NCBI RefSeq assembly: GCF_014655595.1
Contig: NZ_BNBL01000018.1
Span: 1-64,000 of the forward strand
From: Streptomyces griseocarneus
GTDB lineage: Bacteria > Actinomycetota > Actinomycetes > Streptomycetales > Streptomycetaceae
Direction of reading: 5' to 3'
DNA: 64,000 nt
A program made the position numbers and the translations under genes. This document shows, piece after piece, positions 35,602 to 43,742 of this stretch. Position 1 is the stretch's first letter. The number at the start of each line of letters is the position of its first letter. Under the pieces are notes generated by a model, which ran no database searches, was not told the DNA's origin, and worked only from the letters and a program-made list of their open reading frames with translations.

Positions 35602-36062
35602 CGGCCCTCCAGAACCCAGCGCGGCACGGTGACGCCGGGCGCGATCTCGGCGAACACCGCCGTGACGGGTGCGCCGATCCGCAGCCGCGAGGGCGGTACG
35701 GAGTCGAGGCCGGCACCGGCCGTCGCCACCACATTGCCGACCAGGCGGATGCCGGGGGAGTCGGCGAGCTCCACGATGACGACGTTGTACGGCGCCTGTG
35801 CGGCGTAGGCGGGCAGGAGAGGCGGATGGGGCAGGACGTACGACCAGATGTGCCCGCGCCCGGACATCCGGCGCCACTCGGTGGCGAACGAACCGCAGCC
35901 GGGGCAGCAGGGCCGGGGCGGGAAACGCGGCTCGTGACAGTCCCCGCAGGCCTGAACGCGCAGCTCACCGCGTGCGGCGTACTCCCAGAACGGCCGGCCG
36001 TCCGCGTCCGGCACGGGCAGCAGCAGGCCGTTGTCAGTGGTGCCCCTCATCATGGAGGACAT
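35598..36062 (-). CDS. DUF35 OB-fold, zinc-ribbon CoA-binding protein, copy 2
   Basis: About 154 residues. The preferred start is ATG 36062 with GAGGAG 10 nt upstream, inside the end of the Ltp gene; GTG 36068 is an alternative. The N-terminal part PFWEYAARGELRVQACGDC, the zinc ribbon C-x2-C-x9-C-x2-C and the OB fold are intact; a stretch around TVPRWVLEGR closes the protein. It directly follows Ltp copy 2 in an operon, the usual genetic linkage of DUF35 proteins with their thiolase-fold partners. Confidence 0.85.
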   Translation of the reverse strand: MSSMMRGTTDNGLLLPVPDADGRPFWEYAARGELRVQACGDCHEPRFPPRPCCPGCGSFATEWRRMSGRGHIWSYVLPHPPLLPAYAAQAPYNVVIVELADSPGIRLVGNVVATAGAGLDSVPPSRLRIGAPVTAVFAEIAPGVTVPRWVLEGR

Positions 36063-36068
36063 GAGCAC

Positions 36069-37220
36069 TCAACTCCTCAGCAGAAGTGCCGAAGTGGGTA
36101 CGCCCTCGCCCGCCGTGACCAGGCACGTCGCGGCGCCGGGCACCTGCGCGGTGGAGCTGCCGCGGAGTTGCCGGATGCCTTCGGTGATGAGGTTGAAACC
36201 ATGGACGTAGGCCTCGCTCAGCCCGCCGCCACCGGTGTTGACCGGCAGCCGGCCGCCGATCTCGAGGGCGCCGCCCTCGGAGAAGGCCGCGCCCTCGCCG
36301 CGCCCGCAGAAGCCGAAGCCCTCGAGCGAGAGCGGGATCAGCGGGGTGAACGCGTCGTAGATCTGGGCCACATGCACGTCGGCGGGTCCGAAGTCGGCGT
36401 GCTTCCACAGCTGCCGGGCAGCGGTCCAGGAGGGGCCGGTCAGCGGGTCGTCGGTCCAGTAGTTGACCATGCCGTGGTGCTGGGCGGGCAGCCCCTGTGC
36501 GGCGGAGTGCACATAGACGGGGGCACGGCGGCAGTCGCGGGCGCGGTCGGCGGAGACGACGACGCAGGCCAGTGCGCCGTCCGTCTCCAGGCAGTTGTCG
36601 AAGAGGCAGAGCGGCTCGCTGATCCAGCGGGAGGTCATGTACATCTCGCGGGTCAGCGGACGGTCGTACATCATCGCGGCGGGATTCTGGTTGGCGCGGT
36701 TGCGGCAGGCCAGGGCGACGTTGAAGAGGTGGTCACGGGTGGCGCCGTACTCGTGCATATAGCGGCGGGCGAGCATCGCGATCTCGTCGGCCGGGCGCAG
36801 GAGGCCATAGGGGCGGGTCCACTGGGCCGGGGTGGGGAGCTGGGCCCGGGTGTCGGTCCACGGGCGGGGGCCGGAGCCGCGCTTGCGTGAGCGCCAGGCC
36901 ACGCCCACGGTCGCCTGACCGGTGGTGATCGCGGCGGCGAGGTGCGCGACGGTGGCACAGGAACCGCCGCCGCCGTAGCCGACGCGCGAGAAGAAGGTCG
37001 CGTCGCCCGCGCCGATGGCCTTGGCGAGCTCGACCTCGTCGGTCTCCTCCATGGTGTACGAGGCGAAGGCGTCGACCTGGGAGGGGGGAATGCCGGCGTC
37101 GTCCAGCGCGGCGAGGACGGCGTGACAGGCCAGGGTTTTCTCGGATTCGGGGAGTTGCCGGGCGAAGGGGGTCTGTCCAATGCCGACGATCGCAGTGGTG
37201 TCCTTGAGGGTTGCCGTCAT
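36069..37220 (-). CDS. Thiolase-fold lipid-transfer (Ltp)-type protein, copy 2, probable acyl-CoA retro-aldolase
   Basis: 383 residues (AIVGIGQTPFARQLPESEKTL at the N-terminus is the SCP-x/Ltp thiolase opening). The nucleophilic cysteine region reads RVGYGGGGSCATVAHL, with tyrosine where thiolases have cysteine, and the HDCF motif is QIYDAFT, as in copy 1. GGGLSEAYVHGFNL gives the C-terminal glycine motif. I infer an Ltp2-like aldolase working with the DUF35 protein encoded next. The nearest operator is 212 bp upstream, in front of the divergent synthetase gene, and part of that gap is a low-complexity CTGCTG/TGCCGT-rich stretch. Confidence 0.82.
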   Translation of the reverse strand: MTATLKDTTAIVGIGQTPFARQLPESEKTLACHAVLAALDDAGIPPSQVDAFASYTMEETDEVELAKAIGAGDATFFSRVGYGGGGSCATVAHLAAAITTGQATVGVAWRSRKRGSGPRPWTDTRAQLPTPAQWTRPYGLLRPADEIAMLARRYMHEYGATRDHLFNVALACRNRANQNPAAMMYDRPLTREMYMTSRWISEPLCLFDNCLETDGALACVVVSADRARDCRRAPVYVHSAAQGLPAQHHGMVNYWTDDPLTGPSWTAARQLWKHADFGPADVHVAQIYDAFTPLIPLSLEGFGFCGRGEGAAFSEGGALEIGGRLPVNTGGGGLSEAYVHGFNLITEGIRQLRGSSTAQVPGAATCLVTAGEGVPTSALLLRS

Positions 37221-37404
37221 CGCGGCCTCCGGGCTGTCGTCCGCTGTCCTGCTGCCTGTTGTCCTGTCGTCTGCTGCGCTGTCCTCTGCTGTGGCGCTGA
37301 TTCCTGCCGTGCAGATCCCTGCCGTGCTGATCTCTGTCGTGCTGTTCGGGATCGCGCTGTGTGCCGCCTCGGCCGCTTGCCTCGCCGGCCCCGCGCCGTC
37401 AGTA

Positions 37405-37433
37405 CTGACAGCGCGGAAGGCTATCGCTAATCT
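37405..37433 (+). promoter_or_regulatory. Predicted promoter for acyl-CoA synthetase 2
   Basis: CTGACA (37405-37410), 17-bp spacer, TAATCT (37428-37433). The -35 element lies in a perfect 12-bp palindrome GTCAGTACTGAC (37398-37409), and the -10 touches the operator at 37432. Confidence 0.5.
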
Positions 37434-37446
37434 GACGAACAGTCAG
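37432..37446. promoter_or_regulatory. Predicted TetR operator at acyl-CoA synthetase 2
   Basis: CTGACGAACAGTCAG with perfect arms, over the inferred start point and 35 bp before the ATG at 37482. Confidence 0.65.
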
Positions 37447-37481
37447 CTCATGGGGATGCCGGGGGCCCGGGAGGGCGTGCG

Positions 37482-39110
37482 ATGCGCGGTGACCTGGAAT
37501 TCGGCTCGATATCCCGGCTCGTCCATACGGCGGCCGCACGGTACGCCGATCGCGAGGCCGTCGTCGACGGCCGAGCCCGCGTCTCGTACCGGGAGCTCGG
37601 CGAGCGGGTGGACCGGGCCGCCGCCGCGTGCGTGGCCGGCGGGGTCGAAGTGGGGGACCGGGTCGCCGTATGGGCTCCGAATACGGCGGACTGGATCGTC
37701 TCCGCCCTGGGGGCCGTGACGGCCGGTGCGGTGCTCGTTCCGGTCAACACCCGCTTCAAGGGCGCCGAGGCGGTCCAGGTGCTCGCACGCACCCGGGCCA
37801 GGCTGCTCTTCGTCACGGGTACGTTCCTCGGCACCTCCTACGTCGCCGCGCTGCGCAGTGCGGCGAGGGCGGGAACGGGAGCAGGGGCAGGAGCGGCGCC
37901 GGCACCGGGCCCGCTGCCCGGGCTGCCGGAGCTGCGGGACGTCGTCGTCCTGGCCGGCGACGCGCCCGCCGATTTCCACAGCTGGAAGGAGTTCCTCGCC
38001 GCCGGGGACGCGGTGCCCACCCGGTCCGTAAGGGCGCGGGCCGACGCCGTCGAGCCGGATGAGGCCTCGGACATTCTCTTCACCTCCGGCACCACGGGGG
38101 TGCCCAAGGGCGCTGTCATCACCCACGCCCAGACCCTGCGGGCCTTCGGGGACTGGAGCACGCTGGCCGGACTGCGGGAAGGAGACCGCTATCTGATCGT
38201 CAACCCGTTCTTCCACACCTTCGGTTACAAGGCCGGCGTCATCGCCTCGTTGATGCGCGGGGCCACGATGGTTCCTCAGGCCGTCTTCACGCCGGAGGCC
38301 GCGCTGGCCACCGTCGTGGCCGAGCGGATCACCGTGCTGCCGGGGCCGCCCACGCTGTACCAGTCCCTTCTCGATCATCCGGCGAGAGCCGGGCGCGACC
38401 TCTCGTCCCTGCGGGTGGTCGTGACGGGGGCGGCGGTCGTGCCGCGGCAGCTGGTCGACCGGCTGCGCGGCGAGCTGGGCGTGCCCACGGTGCTGACCGC
38501 GTACGGCATGAGCGAGGCGACCGGGCTGGTCACCATGTGCCGGCGAGGTGATCCGGCGGAGGTGGTCGCGACGACGTCGGGGCGGGCCGTGCCGGGCACT
38601 GAGGTGAAGGTGGTGGGGGCCGACGGGGTCGCGCTGCCGCCCGGCGAGGCGGGGGAGATCCTGGTGCGCGGCTACCAGGTGATGTCCGGCTACTTCGAGG
38701 ACGCCGAGGCCACGGCGCGGGTCGTGGACCCGCAGGGATGGCTCCACACCGGGGACGTCGGGGTCCTCGACGGCGACGGCAATCTCCGGGTGACCGACCG
38801 GGTGAAGGACATGTACGTCGTCGGCGGCTTCAACGTGTACCCCGCCGAGGTCGAGCGGTCGCTGGCGCGGCATCCGGGGGTCGCCGAGGTCGCGGTCGTC
38901 GGCGTGCCGGACGCGCGGCTGGGGGAGGTCGGGAGGGCGTTCGTGGTGCGGCGTGCCGGGACGGAGCCGGAGGTCACCGCGGAGGGGCTGATCGCGTGGG
39001 CGCGGCGGGAGATGGCCAACTACAAGGCGCCGCGCGGGGTGGAGTTCGTGGGGGCGTTGCCGCGGAACGCGGCGGGGAAGGTGCTCAAGAGGGAGCTGCG
39101 GGAGCTGTGA
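37482..39110 (+). CDS. AMP-binding acyl-CoA synthetase (FadD-like)
   Basis: 542 residues, ATG behind GGGAGGG. ANL motifs: ILFTSGTTGVPKGAVITH (P-loop), AYGMSEATG, the HTGDVGVLDGDGNLRVTDRVKDM hinge and a C-terminal catalytic lysine in AAGKVLKREL. The N-terminal half contains a 20-residue Gly/Ala/Pro insert. It is closer to FadD3/FadD17-like ligases than to the synthetase at 9069, so the cluster has three distinct CoA-activating enzymes. It diverges from the Ltp2-DUF35-hydratase operon. Confidence 0.9.
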   Translation: MRGDLEFGSISRLVHTAAARYADREAVVDGRARVSYRELGERVDRAAAACVAGGVEVGDRVAVWAPNTADWIVSALGAVTAGAVLVPVNTRFKGAEAVQVLARTRARLLFVTGTFLGTSYVAALRSAARAGTGAGAGAAPAPGPLPGLPELRDVVVLAGDAPADFHSWKEFLAAGDAVPTRSVRARADAVEPDEASDILFTSGTTGVPKGAVITHAQTLRAFGDWSTLAGLREGDRYLIVNPFFHTFGYKAGVIASLMRGATMVPQAVFTPEAALATVVAERITVLPGPPTLYQSLLDHPARAGRDLSSLRVVVTGAAVVPRQLVDRLRGELGVPTVLTAYGMSEATGLVTMCRRGDPAEVVATTSGRAVPGTEVKVVGADGVALPPGEAGEILVRGYQVMSGYFEDAEATARVVDPQGWLHTGDVGVLDGDGNLRVTDRVKDMYVVGGFNVYPAEVERSLARHPGVAEVAVVGVPDARLGEVGRAFVVRRAGTEPEVTAEGLIAWARREMANYKAPRGVEFVGALPRNAAGKVLKRELREL

Positions 39111-39174
39111 CGGCTGAGGCAGCTGCGACAGCGCCCTCAGGGCGATGTCTCACCCCGGGCGCGGGCACCTTGAA

Positions 39175-39204
39175 GCCGGACGGGCTCCCCTCGGCCCGTC
39201 CGGC
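39175..39204. terminator. Hairpin terminator between convergent genes
   Basis: GCCGGACGGGC (39175-39185) and GCCCGTCCGGC (39194-39204): a perfect 11-bp stem with an 8-nt loop, between the synthetase and the DDHP-repeat peptide gene. Confidence 0.65.
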
Positions 39205-39240
39205 CCGTCCGGCCTGTCGGTCGTCAGCGATGCGGACGTA

Positions 39241-39462
39241 CTAGCCGACGTTCGTGACGGCGTCAGGGTGGTCGTCACCGCCACCGGCGGGGTGGTCGTC
39301 GAAGACCTTCTGGGCCTGCACGGTGGCGGTCTCGCTCGCCGGGTGGTCGTCGTCGGCCACCGCCGGGACGGCGCCGATGATCGCCGCGGCCGCGGCGACG
39401 CCGAGTATCGCGAGCGCCCTCCGGCTGCGGGCCGTCGAGGCGATCGTGGTGGTGCGGTTCAT
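39241..39462 (-). CDS. Small secreted protein with DDHP repeats
   Basis: 73 residues. ATG 39462 has a strong site (GAGGAG). Residues 1-36 form a clear signal peptide: basic N-terminus with R-S-R-R, hydrophobic ALAILGVAAAAAIIGAV and an AVA cleavage site. The mature 37 residues contain three DDHP units (DDDHPAS, FDDHPAG, GDDHPDA). The same DDHP unit makes up the AfsS-like protein encoded 650 bp upstream on the same strand, so the two probably arose by duplication or recombination with acquisition or loss of a secretion signal. Function unknown; the Asp-Asp-His pattern could bind metal. Not a member of any family I recognise. Confidence 0.75.
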   Translation of the reverse strand: MNRTTTIASTARSRRALAILGVAAAAAIIGAVPAVADDDHPASETATVQAQKVFDDHPAGGGDDHPDAVTNVG

Positions 39463-39629
39463 CGCTACTCCTCTGTTCGGGGGTTGTGATGCGTGGGTTG
39501 GGTCGGTCCTTGGTGGTCCGTGGTGCTCCGCCGGCGGGTGCCGCGGTGGGGCGCGACTCCGCCTGGGACAGCACGCAGGGGCCGGCATCGACGGCTCCCC
39601 CTCCCCGCCGTCGACGCCGGCCCCTGTCG

Positions 39630-40014
39630 ATCCCCCGTTGCTCAACCCCCGTTCCCCCGATTCCCCCGTTCCCCCCGTTGGACCCCCGTCCCCCGTTGGA
39701 CCCGTTCCCCCGTGTCCCCGTTGAGCCTGGCCCCCCGTTTTCCCCCGTTGGGCCGTTTTCCTCCGTCGGGCTCGGCCCGGTGTTTCCCCCCGTTGGGCCT
39801 TGCCCTGCCCCCGTTTCCCCCGTTACTCCCGTTGGACCTGGTCCCCCGTTCCCCCGTTGGACCGCCCCCCGGTGTTCCCCCCGTTTTCCCTGTTCCCCCG
39901 TATCCCCCCGTGACCTAGATCCCCCGTATCCCCCGTGGCTCTAGATCCCCCGTGCCCCCGTGTCCCCCGTGCCCCCGTCTCCGTACCCCGTCCCCTGATT
40001 TCCCCCGTTGCCCC
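39630..40014. repeat. Dense CCCCCGT repeat tract (G-rich on the minus strand)
   Basis: More than twenty copies of CCCCCGT or CCCCGTTGG(A/G)CC occur in about 385 bp, with irregular spacing of 8-15 bp, for example CCCCCGTTGGACC near 39675 and 39850 and a run of CCCCCGTG near 39950. Transcribed from the minus strand, the RNA would carry repeated ACGGGGG, able in principle to form G-quadruplexes. It fills the 650-bp stretch 39463-40112 between the secreted DDHP gene and the AfsS-like gene. Proline-rich open frames across it are by-products of the repeat. Confidence 0.85.
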
Positions 40015-40112
40015 CAGGGGACCCGGTGGGCCCGGGAGCTTCCGGCCGATGTGTGGCGGAAGCTCCCCGGCTCACGCCGTGGGTCGGAAAGCCGTGGGCG
40101 TGAAGCCGTACG

Positions 40113-40322
40113 TCAGAACGGCTTCTCGGTGGTCGGGTGGTCGTCCAGCAGGCGGAGCGGCGGAGGGCTCGTGGGGTGGTCGTCCATCAGGACGAACGGT
40201 TCGGTCCCCGTCGGGTGGTCGTCCCCCGGCCGTGCCTGCACCGCGACCAGCGGTTCGGTCCCCGTCGGGTGGTCGTCCTGCGGTATTGCCTCGACCGGCT
40301 TGAGCTGGCGCTCGTCGCTCAT
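40113..40322 (-). CDS. afsS: AfsS-like small regulatory protein made of DDHPT repeats
   Basis: 69 residues; ATG 40322 behind GGAGAAG. Four DDHPT units at residues 16-20, 34-38, 47-51 and 60-64, the first two each followed by GTEP. There is no signal peptide or helix-turn-helix. In S. coelicolor the 63-residue AfsS lies just downstream of afsR, on the same strand, and is built of a short repeated motif around D-N-H-M-P; position, size and repeat style here match, so I call it AfsS-like. AfsS stimulates antibiotic production by an unclear mechanism and is activated by phosphorylated AfsR. Sequence divergence in the repeat (DDHPT) is the main reservation. Confidence 0.72.
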   Translation of the reverse strand: MSDERQLKPVEAIPQDDHPTGTEPLVAVQARPGDDHPTGTEPFVLMDDHPTSPPPLRLLDDHPTTEKPF

Positions 40323-40423
40323 CGTCTTCTCCAGGTGGTCAGTGCGAGTCGTAAGGTTCGATGGGGACTGCAGAACCCGCCCGGCGACTCCCCCGAGGAC
40401 CGCCGGACGGGCACATCAGGGCT

Positions 40424-40450
40424 GTTCACCCTGGAGGTGAGGCCTCACCT
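40424..40450. promoter_or_regulatory. Possible AfsR/PhoP-type site with a perfect 16-bp palindrome, afsS promoter region
   Basis: In the 368-bp gene-free stretch 40323-40690 before the AfsS-like gene, GTTCACC (40424-40430) is followed by the perfect palindrome AGGTGAGGCCTCACCT (40435-40450). Known AfsR and PhoP boxes in the S. coelicolor afsS promoter are direct repeats containing GTTCACC, so this is a candidate AfsR target about 100-130 bp before the start codon. A weak -10-like TTACGA lies on the minus strand near 40350. The rest of the stretch shows only short GGGCCGACC repeats near 40585. Confidence 0.45.
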
Positions 40451-40690
40451 ACGACCCGCCTGCCCCCCGACGCGACGGATCGACATCTCCTAGAGTGACG
40501 CGTCGCGATAAACGATCGATGAACGGGCACGTGACAGCGTTTTTCCGGGCCATTGTGCGGGGCCTCGGGCGGGGTCGATGTACTGGGCCGACCGGGCCGA
40601 CCGGGCCGCGCCAGGGCATGCCGAGCCCCCTCGAAAGCGAAGAAACTCGCAGTGAAGCCGGCCTGAAGCCGGCCGCCGACTTGCTCCGCG

Positions 40691-43624
40691 CTACGCGGCC
40701 GCGACCGGCGTCAGCAGGCTGCGGACCTCCATCGCCTCCGACGAGCCCAGCTGCTCGAAGATGGCCAGCGCCTCCGTCCAGCAGGCCTGGGCCCGGCCCG
40801 GCTGGCCCAGGGCCTCCAGGGAGCGGCCCAGTACGGTCAGGACGTTCCCGCGCCGCCTGGCGCCGCCGATGCCGCGCAGCTGCGCGAGCGCCTGCTCGGC
40901 GTGGGCGGCGGCCTGGGCGGGCCGGCGGGCGGCGAAGTGGAGCTCGGCCATGCGGAAGACGGTCATGCCCTCCCACAGCCGCTGCCGGTTGTCACGGAAG
41001 ATCGGCAGGGCTTCGTTGAGCCGCTTGAGCGCGTCGTCGAACCGGCCGGCCTTGGTGAGGGCGAGCGCGTACGCGTACAGGCCGTTGGCGAGGCGCCAGG
41101 AGACGTTGATCTCGCGGTAGATGGCCAGCGCCTGCTCGGCGAGGCGTACGGCGGACTGGACCTGTCCCATGCCCAGGTGCACCCGGGAGAGGTTGCTCAG
41201 GGTGCTCGCCTCGCCCGGGCGGTTGCCGTCGGCGCGGAAGTAGCTCAGCGCCTGCTTGACGAAGGCCTCGGCGTCCTCGTGGCGCTGCTGGTAGATGGCG
41301 GCGATGGCACGGTTGTTGGAGCCGTAGCAGCAGGCGATGGGGTCGCCGGTGGCGCGCCCGAGGCGCACCGCGTGGCGGCCGTGCTCGTCGGCCAGGGCGA
41401 AGCGGTCCGACCAGTTGTAGACGTGGGTCAGGACCGTGCGAGCGCGGCCCTCGGCGCGGGCGTCGCCGGCCGCCTGGGTGGCGGCCAGGAGGGCGGTGGC
41501 GGCCAGCTCGTACTGGCGGGCGTCGGCACCGGACTCGGCGAGGTCCTTGGACGCCAGCAGCAGGTCGACCGCGCGCCGCAGGGTGTCGCCGCCGGCGCCC
41601 GCGTGCTGGCGCACGCAGGCCAGCAGGCACCCGGCCTCCGCGTAGAGCCAGTCACCGGCCGCGCTGCGGTCGGTGAAGGTGAGGCCGGGGTGGGTGGTGG
41701 GCGTCAGGTGGGCGAGCAGCTGGTCGCCGGGCCGTTCCATGACGTACACGCCGGCGGCGGTGGCGAGGTAGAAGTCCAGCAGGCGGGACATGGCGGCGTC
41801 GCGTTCGGCGGGCGGCTGCTCGTCGCGTTCGGCGCATGCACGCGCGTAGAGGCGTACGAGGTCGTGGAAGCGGTACCGGCCCGGGGCGGCGGATTCCAGG
41901 AGCGAGGTGTCGACGAGCGACTCGAGCAGCTCCTCGGTGTCCTCGAGGTTCAGGTCGAGCGCGGCGGCCGCGGCGGCGAGCGAGATGTCCGGGCCGTCGG
42001 CCAGTCCCAGCAGGCGGAAGGCGCGGGCCTGGCCGGGTTCGAGCTGCCCGTAGCCCAGCTCGAAGGTGGCCTTCACGGCCAGGTCGCCGGCCCGCAGTTC
42101 GTCCAGGCGGCGGCGTTCGTCTCCGAGCTTGCGGGCCAGCACCGAGACGGTCCAGGTGCGGCGGGCGGCCAGCCGGGAGGCGGCGATGCGGATGGCGAGC
42201 GGCAGGAAGCCGCAGGCGGCGACGACGTCCATGGCGGCGTCGCGTTCGGCGCCCACGCGCTCGGCGCCGACGATGCGGGTGAAGAGGACGAGCGCCTCCT
42301 CCGGGCTCATCACGTCGAGGTCGACGAGGTGGGCGCCGGCGAGGTCGACCATGCGGTTGCGGCTGGTGACCAGGGCCGCGCAGCCTTCGTTGCCGGGCAG
42401 CAGGGGGCGGACCTGGGCCGCGTCGCGGGCGTTGTCGAGCAGGGTGAGCACGCGGCGGCCGTCGAGGGTGGAGCGGAAGAGGGCGGCGCGCTCCTCGACG
42501 CCGTCCGGAATGGCGGAGTCCGGGATGCCGAGGGCGCGGAGGAAGGAGCCGAGGACGGCCTCGGGCTCGGCGACGACGGGCCCGGCGCCCTGCAGGTCCA
42601 CGTAGAGCTGGCCGTCGGGGAAGCGGTTGCGCGCGGCGTGCGCGACGTGCACGGCGAGGGTGGTCTTGCCGACGCCGCCGATCCCCGCGACGGCGGAGAC
42701 CGCCATGATGCGGCCCTCGGCCGTCGCCAGTTGCTCGCTGAGCTCGTCGACGAAGGCGGCGCGGCCGGTGAAGTCCGAGACGGTCGCCGGGAGCTGGGCG
42801 GGCCGGATGAAGGTGGGGCCTGCCGAGACGCGGTCGGCGGGGGTGAAGTGGACGGTGAGGTCGGCGTCGGCGTTGAGGATGCGCTGCTGCAGTTCCGACA
42901 GCTCGGGGCAGGGGTCGACGCCCAGTTCGTCGGCCAGCAGGCGCCGGGTGTCGGCGTAGACGGCCAGGGCCTCGGCCTGGCGGCCGCTGCGGTAGAGCGC
43001 GAGCATCAGCAGCTCCCGCAGCCGCTCGCGCAACGGATGCGCGGCTGTCAGGGCCGTCAGCTCCGAGACGGCCTCCGCGTGTCCGCCGACCTCCAGATCG
43101 ACGTCCAGCCGGGTCTCCAGCAGGCTCAGCCGCCACTCCTCCAGCCGTGCCCGCTGCGTGTCGGCGTACGGCCCGGACAGGCCCGCCAGCGGTTCGCCGT
43201 CCCACAGTTCCAGGGCGTCGTTCATCAGCTCGCGGGCCCGGGAGCGGTCCCCGCTGCCGCGGGCCTTGTCGGCCTCCGCCGCCAGCCGCTCGGCCACGTC
43301 GATGTCGAGCCCGTCCACCGGGACCCGTATCGCGTAGCCGCCCGCCTCGCTCACCAGCGCGTCCGCGTCCGGCCCGAACGCCTTGCGCAGCCGTGAGGCG
43401 TACGTGCGCAGCGCGGCCAGGGCCGCGTGCGGCGGCTCGCCGCCCCACAGGGCGTCGACGAGCTCGGGCGCGGTGGCGGTCCGCCCGCCGCGCAGCAGCA
43501 GGGCGGCGAGCAGGGCCCGCTGCTGCGGAGACCCGGTGTTGAGCGGTTCCTCTCCCCGCCAGGCGCGAACAGGCCCGAGCACAGCGAAACGCAGCTGCAG
43601 CCCGTGCCCTGTATCACCGGCCAT
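40691..43624 (-). CDS. afsR: AfsR-type regulator: SARP DNA-binding domain, NB-ARC ATPase and TPR repeats
   Basis: 977 residues. Residues about 10-105 form the OmpR-like winged helix of SARPs (RFAVLGPVRAW, QQRALLAALLLR, LRTYASRLRKAFG); about 110-255 is the BTAD (ADELGVDPCPELSELQQRIL). NB-ARC follows with the P-loop GIGGVGKTT near 320 and kinase-2/GLPL-like motifs (FLPLAIRIAASRLAAR). The C-terminal 330 residues are TPR repeats. This is the full architecture of AfsR, which binds ATP, is phosphorylated by AfsK and activates afsS. The AfsK-like and AfsS-like genes in this window support orthology over other SARP-NB-ARC proteins. Confidence 0.85.
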   Translation of the reverse strand: MAGDTGHGLQLRFAVLGPVRAWRGEEPLNTGSPQQRALLAALLLRGGRTATAPELVDALWGGEPPHAALAALRTYASRLRKAFGPDADALVSEAGGYAIRVPVDGLDIDVAERLAAEADKARGSGDRSRARELMNDALELWDGEPLAGLSGPYADTQRARLEEWRLSLLETRLDVDLEVGGHAEAVSELTALTAAHPLRERLRELLMLALYRSGRQAEALAVYADTRRLLADELGVDPCPELSELQQRILNADADLTVHFTPADRVSAGPTFIRPAQLPATVSDFTGRAAFVDELSEQLATAEGRIMAVSAVAGIGGVGKTTLAVHVAHAARNRFPDGQLYVDLQGAGPVVAEPEAVLGSFLRALGIPDSAIPDGVEERAALFRSTLDGRRVLTLLDNARDAAQVRPLLPGNEGCAALVTSRNRMVDLAGAHLVDLDVMSPEEALVLFTRIVGAERVGAERDAAMDVVAACGFLPLAIRIAASRLAARRTWTVSVLARKLGDERRRLDELRAGDLAVKATFELGYGQLEPGQARAFRLLGLADGPDISLAAAAAALDLNLEDTEELLESLVDTSLLESAAPGRYRFHDLVRLYARACAERDEQPPAERDAAMSRLLDFYLATAAGVYVMERPGDQLLAHLTPTTHPGLTFTDRSAAGDWLYAEAGCLLACVRQHAGAGGDTLRRAVDLLLASKDLAESGADARQYELAATALLAATQAAGDARAEGRARTVLTHVYNWSDRFALADEHGRHAVRLGRATGDPIACCYGSNNRAIAAIYQQRHEDAEAFVKQALSYFRADGNRPGEASTLSNLSRVHLGMGQVQSAVRLAEQALAIYREINVSWRLANGLYAYALALTKAGRFDDALKRLNEALPIFRDNRQRLWEGMTVFRMAELHFAARRPAQAAAHAEQALAQLRGIGGARRRGNVLTVLGRSLEALGQPGRAQACWTEALAIFEQLGSSEAMEVRSLLTPVAAA

Positions 43625-43742
43625 CGTGACCCCCTGCCTGTCCTGCTCGGTCGCACCGGCCAGTCTGCCTTGTTCAGGCCCTCTGCGTCAGCAGGGGTCC
43701 GGCCTCTCGCCTCCGCCTGCCAAGGGCCTTCCCCGCGATTTA

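Noticed and set aside
24069..36040. Isolated GTTGTCAGTGGTG half-sites at about 24069 and 36030 as further TetR operators
   Set aside because: They lie inside coding sequence, have only one GTCAG arm and encode the similar TDNG residues; not counted in the regulon.
37180..37719. A hydrophobic, repeat-like open frame (Val/Leu/Ala-rich) starting inside Ltp copy 2
   Set aside because: It overlaps two real genes and arises from a low-complexity CTGCTG/TGCCGT stretch; no ribosome site.
39486..39944. Proline-rich, collagen-like open frames on the plus strand
   Set aside because: Direct translation of the CCCCCGT repeat tract; present in several frames and without a ribosome site.
39630..40014. CRISPR array
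   Set aside because: The repeats are 7-13 bp, irregularly spaced and without unique spacers or cas genes.
40449..41019. Open frames on both strands around the end of afsR
   Set aside because: They overlap the AfsR C-terminus or the GGGCCGACC repeats and have no ribosome site or family similarity.
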